DNA of 9,344 nt, from positions 1 to 9,344 of the forward strand of contig JAPLYF010000029.1 of NCBI GenBank assembly GCA_026395675.1, given 5' to 3'. This stretch comes from Candidatus Parcubacteria bacterium (GTDB lineage: Bacteria; Patescibacteriota; Patescibacteriia; CAIXNZ01). How positions within the stretch are numbered: position 1 is the stretch's first letter; the number at the start of each line of letters is the position of its first letter. The notes under the pieces were generated by a model. The model searched no databases. It saw nothing but the letters and a program-made list of their open reading frames with translations, and was not told where the DNA came from. Positions 6,377 through 9,344 of the stretch are shown here, one piece after another. The position numbers and the translations under genes are program-made.

Positions 6377-6405
6377 ATTATATAGTATATTATTCTAAAT
6401 TGCAA
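6377..6405 (-). promoter_or_regulatory. promoter of mtaB
   Basis: On the minus strand TTGCAA (complement of 6400-6405) and a perfect TATAAT (complement of 6377-6382) are 17 bases apart. Predicted start is near 6370, so the mRNA leader of about 80 bases would contain the 15-bp hairpin. The -35 lies only a few bases from the start codon of the divergent gene at 6409, so the two promoters overlap. Confidence 0.6.
6386..6391 (+). promoter_or_regulatory. possible -10 of the nucleotidyltransferase gene
   Basis: TATATT at 6386-6391 matches TATAAT at five of six positions. TATAGT at 6381-6386 is an alternative. No convincing -35 is visible. The start would fall about ten bases before the ATG at 6409, another very short leader. 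Confidence 0.35.
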
Positions 6406-6408
6406 AGT

Positions 6409-7065
6409 ATGGACACTATAATTTTAGCAGGAGGCAAGGGCAATCGCATGGAAGATGTTTTGCCTAAACCTTTGGTTCGGGTTAAAAACAAGGCGATATT
6501 AGCTTATCAGCTGGATTATTTATTAAAATCAAAACAAATCGAAAAGATAATATTATCTTTGGGCTATAAAGCCGATGAGATTATTGATTATGTAAAAGTT
6601 AATTATCCTGATTATCCCATTGACTTTGTCGTAGAAACTGAACCATTAGGGACAGCAGGTGCTTTTAAACAGGCTTTGGTAAAAGCGAATTCTGGTTTTA
6701 TTTTGGGCTTAAATTGTGATGATATTACAGACATAGATATAGAAAATTTGTCTAAATTAGGAGCCAATACAATTTGTGTGGCTCATCCGCAGTTGCCGTT
6801 TGGTTTGGTTAAAGAAAATAATGGTTATGCCGAATTTTTGGAAAAGCCAATTTTAGACGATTGGGTCAGCTGTGGCTGGTATGTTTTTAATAAAAATGAA
6901 CTCTTATCCTTGTTGCCAAAAAAAGGCAGTCTTGAGTATGAGGTTTTTCCAAAAATAAAATTAAAATTATATAAGCATGAAGGATTTTGGCAACCCTTAA
7001 ATTCAAAAAAAGATATTTTAGTATTTGAGTCCCTAGATTTGCCGCAGAGTTTATCAACAGGTTAG
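6409..7065 (+). CDS. Sugar-1-phosphate nucleotidyltransferase family protein
   Basis: Members transfer NMP from an NTP to a sugar 1-phosphate, giving an activated sugar for glycan synthesis. The product, 218 residues from the ATG at 6409, has the NTP-transferase motifs in order: LAGGKGNRM (6-14, the phosphate-binding loop), PKPLV (19-23), EPLGTAGAF (78-86), NCDD (102-105, the usual NGD metal-binding region), EKP (145-147), GWYVF (156-160) and SLEYEVFP (174-181). A TTG at 6400 in the same frame would add three residues, but the ATG sits at the usual N-terminal distance from the LAGG motif. Size and motifs resemble HddC-type heptose or mannose guanylyltransferases more than long GlmU or RfbA proteins, but the sugar and nucleotide cannot be read from the sequence. 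No other sugar gene lies nearby. The decarboxylase gene follows after 84 bases, perhaps co-transcribed. Confidence 0.88.
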   Translation: MDTIILAGGKGNRMEDVLPKPLVRVKNKAILAYQLDYLLKSKQIEKIILSLGYKADEIIDYVKVNYPDYPIDFVVETEPLGTAGAFKQALVKANSGFILGLNCDDITDIDIENLSKLGANTICVAHPQLPFGLVKENNGYAEFLEKPILDDWVSCGWYVFNKNELLSLLPKKGSLEYEVFPKIKLKLYKHEGFWQPLNSKKDILVFESLDLPQSLSTG

Positions 7066-7076
7066 CGCTTTCTTTA

Positions 7077-7105
7077 TTTACAAATGTTTAAAAATTTTTT
7101 AAACT
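7077..7105 (+). promoter_or_regulatory. weak candidate promoter before the arginine decarboxylase gene
   Basis: TTTACA (7077-7082) and TAAACT (7100-7105) are 17 bases apart. The segment between and into the -10 is a near-perfect AT palindrome, GTTTAAAAA-T-TTTTTAAAC (7086-7104), which could also be an operator or a weak transcript-end hairpin. The -10 match is poor, so this is tentative. Confidence 0.3.
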
Positions 7106-7149
7106 TATATCAAGGCTAATTTAACCTTTTAATTTAATGTTTTAAAAAA

Positions 7150-7713
7150 ATGACAAATTTAATTCCCCAAAAAATGTTTTTTGTTAAAGGAGTTGGTGTA
7201 AATAAACATAAGCTAGCATCCTTTGAGGCAGCTTTAAGAAATGCTGGTATAGAAAAATTAAATTTAGTTTATGTCTCCAGCATTTTTCCGCCTCATTGTA
7301 AGATTATTTCCAAAGACGAAGGTGTTAATTTATTAAAACCAGGTCAGATAACTTTTTGTGTTATGGCTAAAATCGAAACAAATGAGCCGAATCGTTTGGT
7401 CTCGGCAGCCATTGGCCTAGCGATCCCTAATAATAATGATATTCATGGGTATTTATCAGAGCATCATGGTTGTGGTGAGAAAGGGGAAATAGCCGGCGAA
7501 TATGCAGAGGATTTGGCAGCAACTATGTTAGCCACAACCTTGGGAATTGAATTTGATTCAGATAAAGACTGGAATGAAAGAGAACAGATTTATAAGGCCA
7601 GCGGCCATATTTTAAAAACAAATCATATTTGTCAATCAGCTGAGGGCAATAAAGATGGTCTTTGGACTACAGTTTTGGCAGCCGCAGTTTTTGTTTTAAA
7701 CAGTGAAGGTTAG
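7150..7713 (+). CDS. pdaD: Pyruvoyl-dependent arginine decarboxylase
   Basis: The enzyme removes CO2 from arginine to give agmatine, a polyamine precursor, using a pyruvoyl group made by self-cleavage rather than PLP. The 187-residue product matches this family along most of its length: FFVKGVGVNKHKLASFEAALRN (about 10-31) with the conserved ASFE-ALR, NLVYVSSIFPP (38-48) with the Ser43-Ser44 cleavage pair, CKIISKDEG, GQITFCVMAK, TNEPNRLVSAAIGLAIP, GYLSEHHG and AGEYAEDLAATMLAT. Cleavage would leave a small beta subunit (1-43) and a pyruvoyl-capped alpha subunit from Ser44. The family is best known from archaea and chlamydiae. Length is slightly above the archaeal 160-170. No speB, speE or antiporter gene is in view, so the use of agmatine is unclear. 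No Shine-Dalgarno site precedes the ATG. A strong terminator follows. Confidence 0.93.
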   Translation: MTNLIPQKMFFVKGVGVNKHKLASFEAALRNAGIEKLNLVYVSSIFPPHCKIISKDEGVNLLKPGQITFCVMAKIETNEPNRLVSAAIGLAIPNNNDIHGYLSEHHGCGEKGEIAGEYAEDLAATMLATTLGIEFDSDKDWNEREQIYKASGHILKTNHICQSAEGNKDGLWTTVLAAAVFVLNSEG

Positions 7714-7740
7714 TAAAAATAATTAAAGATCTTCTAAAAT

Positions 7741-7768
7741 AAAAAAATGGCTTAATCGCCATTTTTTT
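7741..7768 (+). terminator. Rho-independent terminator
   Basis: AAAAAAATGGC (7741-7751) and GCCATTTTTTT (7758-7768) form an 11-pair stem with a six-base loop and end in seven T. It closes the nucleotidyltransferase-arginine decarboxylase unit. The A tract also makes it usable in the opposite direction, so it could stop transcription coming from the minus-strand tRNA genes. Confidence 0.88.
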
Positions 7769-7813
7769 ATTTTTCTTATGTGACCTGGCCCCAAAGATGG
7801 TCTTTCAGCCCTG

Positions 7814-7847
7814 GTCCCGCACTATTCGCTATGCTCAAGTGCGGGAC
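7814..7847. repeat. 10-bp-stem hairpin repeat with a TTCGCTATGCTCA loop
   Basis: GTCCCGCACT (7814-7823) pairs perfectly with AGTGCGGGAC (7838-7847). The loop holds TTCGCTATGCTCA, 12 of 13 bases identical to TTCGCTACGCTCA in the hairpin upstream of mtaB, while the arms differ. It lies between the terminator and the tRNA-Lys gene. A second small hairpin, AAAGA-TGG-TCTTT, lies just before it at 7793-7805. Confidence 0.8.
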
Positions 7848-7912
7848 TGATTGGAATATTTTCGTTCTAAAGGTTTTAAATTGTTTGATATATAATCGAA
7901 GGTTGTACGTTG

Positions 7913-7985
7913 TGACCCGGCTGGGATTTGAACCCAGGACCCTCTGCTTAAAAGGCAGATGCTCTACCGACTGAGCTACCGGGTC
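7913..7985 (-). tRNA. tRNA-Lys (anticodon TTT)
   Basis: The minus strand folds as a complete 73-base cloverleaf: acceptor GACCCGG/CCGGGTC with discriminator A, D arm with GCTC-AGTCGGTA-GAGC, anticodon arm TCTGC-CTTTTAA-GCAGA giving anticodon TTT with normal U33, and T arm CTGGG-TTCAAAT-CCCAG. CCA is not encoded (the next bases are CAA), so it must be added by a nucleotidyltransferase. It lies downstream of the initiator tRNA on the same strand, probably in one transcript. Its first 13 bases are repeated exactly at 8101-8113. Confidence 0.95.
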
Positions 7986-8113
7986 TTAAGTTAATTTATA
8001 ATTTTAAAATTATTCTTGACCAGTAGCGAAGGAGGTAGTCATCCTGAAAAACAGAATTACTTAACTGCCTGCCCCGCACTTAACGAAGTTATAGTGCAGG
8101 GAGCTACCGGGTC
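7973..8113. repeat. 13-bp direct repeats (tRNA-Lys 5' end) around a 115-bp insert with hairpins
   Basis: GAGCTACCGGGTC occurs at 7973-7985 as the 5' end of tRNA-Lys and again at 8101-8113, five bases after the end of the initiator tRNA. The 115 bases between hold GTAGCGAAGGA (8023-8033) and GTCATCCTGA (8038-8047), which are two halves of the repeat upstream of mtaB in swapped order. They also hold a hairpin CCCCGCACTTAAC-GAA-GTTATAGTGCAGGG (8072-8101, one mismatch and one bulge). The arrangement looks like an insertion at the tRNA-Lys 5' end with duplication of the target. Confidence 0.7.
8072..8101. repeat. hairpin sharing arms with the 7814-7847 repeat
   Basis: CCCCGCACT (8072-8080) pairs with AGTGCAGGG (8093-8101) with one mismatch, and TAAC/GTTA extends the stem to a GAA loop. 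The arm CCCGCACT is shared with the hairpin at 7814-7847, but the loop core differs. Confidence 0.75.
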
Positions 8114-8118
8114 ATTTG

Positions 8119-8191
8119 TTGCGGGGGCCGGACTTGAACCGGCGACCTCCAGGTTATGGGCCTGGCGAGCTGCCAACTGCTCTACCCCGCG
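8119..8191 (-). tRNA. initiator tRNA-Met (anticodon CAT) with C33
   Basis: The minus strand folds as a 73-base cloverleaf. Acceptor CGCGGGG/CCCCGCA leaves a C1-A72 mismatch, and the D stem GAGC/GCTC has A11-U24. Both are hallmarks of bacterial initiator tRNA. The anticodon arm is CCAGG-CCCATAA-CCTGG, anticodon CAT. Of the usual three G-C pairs at 29-31/39-41 the first is A-U here. Position 33 is C, where nearly all tRNAs have U. T arm GCCGG-TTCAAGT-CCGGC, discriminator A, CCA not encoded. It is the first gene behind a strong minus-strand promoter, with tRNA-Lys downstream. Confidence 0.95.
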
Positions 8192-8201
8192 ACGCTGAAA
8201 C

Positions 8202-8224
8202 AAAAAATAACCATTTTGTGGTTA
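8202..8224 (-). other. terminator-like hairpin in the tRNA leader
   Basis: On the minus strand TAACCA-CAAAA-TGGTTA (complement of 8208-8224) is followed by six T (complement of 8202-8207). It lies between the predicted transcription start near 8223 and the 5' end of the initiator tRNA at 8191. The stem is short with two G-C pairs, so it is weak as a terminator. It could serve in leader processing or attenuation, or be chance. Confidence 0.4.
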
Positions 8225-8229
8225 ATGAA

Positions 8230-8258
8230 ATTATAGCAAAAACAACAAAATCTGTTAA
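8230..8258 (-). promoter_or_regulatory. strong promoter of the tRNA-Met/tRNA-Lys unit
   Basis: On the minus strand TTAACA (complement of 8253-8258, five of six) and perfect TATAAT (complement of 8230-8235) are 17 bases apart, with TGC before the -10 (extended -10). Predicted start near 8223, about 32 bases before the mature tRNA. Confidence 0.8.
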
Positions 8259-8276
8259 GTATAGTTTAATACTTTT

Positions 8277-8306
8277 TTGGGAAAAAGTCAAGATTTTTGC
8301 TATAAT
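8277..8306 (+). promoter_or_regulatory. extended -10 promoter of the P-type ATPase gene
   Basis: TATAAT at 8301-8306 preceded by TGC (8298-8300). TTGGGA at 8277-8282 is a possible -35 with an 18-base spacer. The ATG at 8313 begins six bases after the -10, about where transcription should start, so the mRNA is predicted to be leaderless. The promoter is divergent from the tRNA promoter 42 bases away and shares the nine-base TGCTATAAT. Confidence 0.7.
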
Positions 8307-8312
8307 TTTAAT

Positions 8313-9344
8313 ATGTATCAAGGTTTAAGCAGAAAAAAGGTTAAAGCACTGCAGGAGAAATATGGCTTAAATATAATTTCAGCCAAGGAAAGGCCGTCTT
8401 GGCTGGTTATTTTATGGTCGCAATTAAAAAGCCCTCTGACCTATATTTTAGTTCTGGTTGGCCTGATTTCCATAATTTTGGGCGAATATATTAATGCCCA
8501 GCTTGTTTTAATTGTTACTACGCTTAATGTCATGATAGGTTTTTTTCAAGAATATAATGCCCAAAAAACATTAGCTGCTTTGCGTTTATATTTAAAACCT
8601 TTAGCCATGGTAATTCGCGAGGGTAAGCGCCAGGAAGTCGAAGCTAGATATTTAGTGCCAGGCGATATAGTAATTTTAAATACCGGAGATAAAGTCCCGG
8701 CCGATGGTAAATTACTTGAATGCCAAAACCTTTTGGTTAGCGAAGCGGTTTTGACTGGCGAGGCTGAAGCAGTAGAAAAAAATTTAAGCCCTGACGGTAA
8801 TCAGCTTTTTATGGGTACCAGTGTTTTGCTTGGCCATGGCATAATGCGAGTAGAAAAAATAGGCGCTGAAACTGAAATAGGAAAAATCGGCCAGTCTTTA
8901 GCTGAAATTAAAGAAGAAAAGACTCCTATTCAGATTAAATTGGAGGAATTTTCCGGGTCATTGGCAAAATTAGTATTAGTTATCTGTTTGATAATTTTAA
9001 TTTTAGGCCTGCTTTACGGGGAGAATCTTCTGAAAATGTTAGAAATGGCAATCGTGCTTTCTGTTTCAGCCATACCCGAAGGCTTGCCGATTGCCATTAC
9101 AGTCATCTTGGCTTTGGGCATGAGAAGAATTTTACAACGCCATGGCTTAGTTAAGAAATTAATTTCCATTGAAACTTTGGGCTCAACTTCCATTATTTGT
9201 ACGGATAAAACCGGCACCTTGACCGAAGGCAATATGAGAGTGATAAAGGCGGAATTTAATGACAGAAGTAAAGCTATGCTAGGTTTGATTTTAACTAATA
9301 ATCAAAAAAGCAATGTGGAAGTAGGGCTGTGGGATTATGTTGTG
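8313..9344 (+). CDS. P-type cation-transporting ATPase, P2-like (3' end outside window)
   Basis: Reading from the ATG at 8313 gives 344 codons without a stop to the window end, about 40% of a usual enzyme of this family. The N-terminal cytoplasmic segment (LSRKKVKALQEKYGLN) is typical of P2 ATPases. It is followed by the first membrane pair (about 38-85), the actuator domain with VPGDIV, GDKVPADGKLL and TGEA (148-151), the second membrane pair (about 220-265) with PEGLP (255-259) in M4, and the phosphorylation loop start ICTDKTGTLTEGNM with D298 as the phosphorylated aspartate. PEGLP and the overall order suggest a Ca2+-type or related P2 pump rather than a heavy-metal CPx pump, but the deciding M5 and M6 residues lie outside. 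The normal TGES motif reads TGEA. The catalytic glutamate is kept. No Shine-Dalgarno site. The transcript is predicted leaderless. Confidence 0.93.
   Translation, partial: MYQGLSRKKVKALQEKYGLNIISAKERPSWLVILWSQLKSPLTYILVLVGLISIILGEYINAQLVLIVTTLNVMIGFFQEYNAQKTLAALRLYLKPLAMVIREGKRQEVEARYLVPGDIVILNTGDKVPADGKLLECQNLLVSEAVLTGEAEAVEKNLSPDGNQLFMGTSVLLGHGIMRVEKIGAETEIGKIGQSLAEIKEEKTPIQIKLEEFSGSLAKLVLVICLIILILGLLYGENLLKMLEMAIVLSVSAIPEGLPIAITVILALGMRRILQRHGLVKKLISIETLGSTSIICTDKTGTLTEGNMRVIKAEFNDRSKAMLGLILTNNQKSNVEVGLWDYVV

Larger units (their letters stand above)
7714..8312. other. non-protein region with tRNA genes and hairpin repeats
   Basis: This 599-base stretch holds no credible protein gene. It contains the 7741-7768 terminator, the 7814-7847 hairpin, tRNA-Lys, the 13-bp repeat bracketed insert, the initiator tRNA, and two divergent promoters. 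Open frames crossing it (such as those containing GFEPRTLCLKGRCS or GPDLNRRPPGY) are antisense translations of the tRNAs. Between 7848 and 7912 I see only an isolated TATAAT at 7891-7896 without a -35. Confidence 0.85.

Noticed and set aside
6292..6405. Longer N-terminus of the mtaB reading frame
   Set aside because: The extra 38 residues translate a leader and hairpin repeat (VILSVAKDD). The family N-terminus begins at the ATG at 6289-6291.
6400..6408. TTG start adding M-Q-S to the nucleotidyltransferase
   Set aside because: The ATG at 6409 gives the usual distance to the LAGG motif, and no ribosome binding site favours the TTG.
7891..7896. Plus-strand TATAAT before tRNA-Lys
   Set aside because: No -35, no TG extension and no plus-strand gene to drive. 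Chance is likely in AT-rich DNA.
7780..7974. 64-residue plus-strand open frame containing GFEPRTLCLKGRCS
   Set aside because: It is the antisense translation of tRNA-Lys, a familiar annotation artefact.
8016..8198. 60-residue plus-strand open frame containing GAGLEPATSRL
   Set aside because: It is the antisense translation of the initiator tRNA and the neighbouring repeat.
8116..8328. 70-residue plus-strand open frame containing GPDLNRRPPGY
   Set aside because: It is another antisense frame over the initiator tRNA, running into the promoter region of the ATPase gene.
9014..9232. 72-residue minus-strand open frame
   Set aside because: It is opposite the conserved PEGLP to DKTGTLT part of the P-type ATPase and is a shadow.
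1..9344. CRISPR array, phage or toxin-antitoxin/defence system
   Set aside because: No regularly spaced repeats, no cas, integrase, capsid or toxin-like proteins were seen. The genes are mostly housekeeping.

Overview
The window looks like a piece of a small, AT-rich bacterial genome, most likely from the Candidate Phyla Radiation (Patescibacteria, probably a Parcubacteria-type lineage). This is inferred from several things seen together: short AT-rich intergenic regions, almost no Shine-Dalgarno sites, an Asn-rich linker in a membrane-anchored DUF333/Gmad2-like protein, a lone pyruvoyl-dependent arginine decarboxylase, a divergent MurG, tRNAs without encoded CCA, and GC-rich hairpin repeats standing out against an AT-rich background. 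All genes read with the standard bacterial code. Without a 16S gene or a database search the lineage remains an inference.

Layout. At the left edge (1-20) a gene on the minus strand begins behind a strong promoter and the only strong Shine-Dalgarno site seen. Then, on the plus strand, come a membrane-anchored DUF333 + Gmad2-like protein (146-997) and a 73-residue two-helix membrane protein (1069-1290), closed by a terminator. Next is a peptidoglycan/division operon murD-ftsW-murG (1393-5080), a shortened remnant of the dcw cluster. It meets a convergent MtaB-type tRNA methylthiotransferase gene (5110-6291, minus). From a shared divergent promoter region a sugar-1-phosphate nucleotidyltransferase (6409-7065) and a pyruvoyl-dependent arginine decarboxylase (7150-7713) run rightwards to a clear terminator. 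A non-protein stretch (7714-8312) holds two minus-strand tRNA genes, initiator Met and Lys(TTT), with several hairpin repeats. A P-type cation ATPase gene starts at 8313 and leaves the window unfinished.

Function. MurD makes UDP-MurNAc-L-Ala-D-Glu, MurG adds GlcNAc to lipid I, and FtsW polymerises lipid II, so the central operon supports septal wall synthesis. The MurG lacks the usual N-terminal catalytic His. The other genes serve tRNA modification, sugar nucleotide supply, agmatine formation and ion transport.

The most unusual structure is a set of GC-rich hairpins. Three hairpin-bearing segments are bracketed by 9-13 bp direct repeats: between ftsW and murG, inside the mtaB coding sequence (in frame), and beside the 5' end of tRNA-Lys. 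Two other hairpins share a loop core but have different arms. This suggests a small palindromic element that has spread into spacers, a gene and a tRNA locus. Other notable points are a recurrent extended -10 promoter (TGnTATAAT type) lying so close to some start codons that mRNAs would be leaderless or nearly so, and an initiator tRNA with C33 instead of U33.
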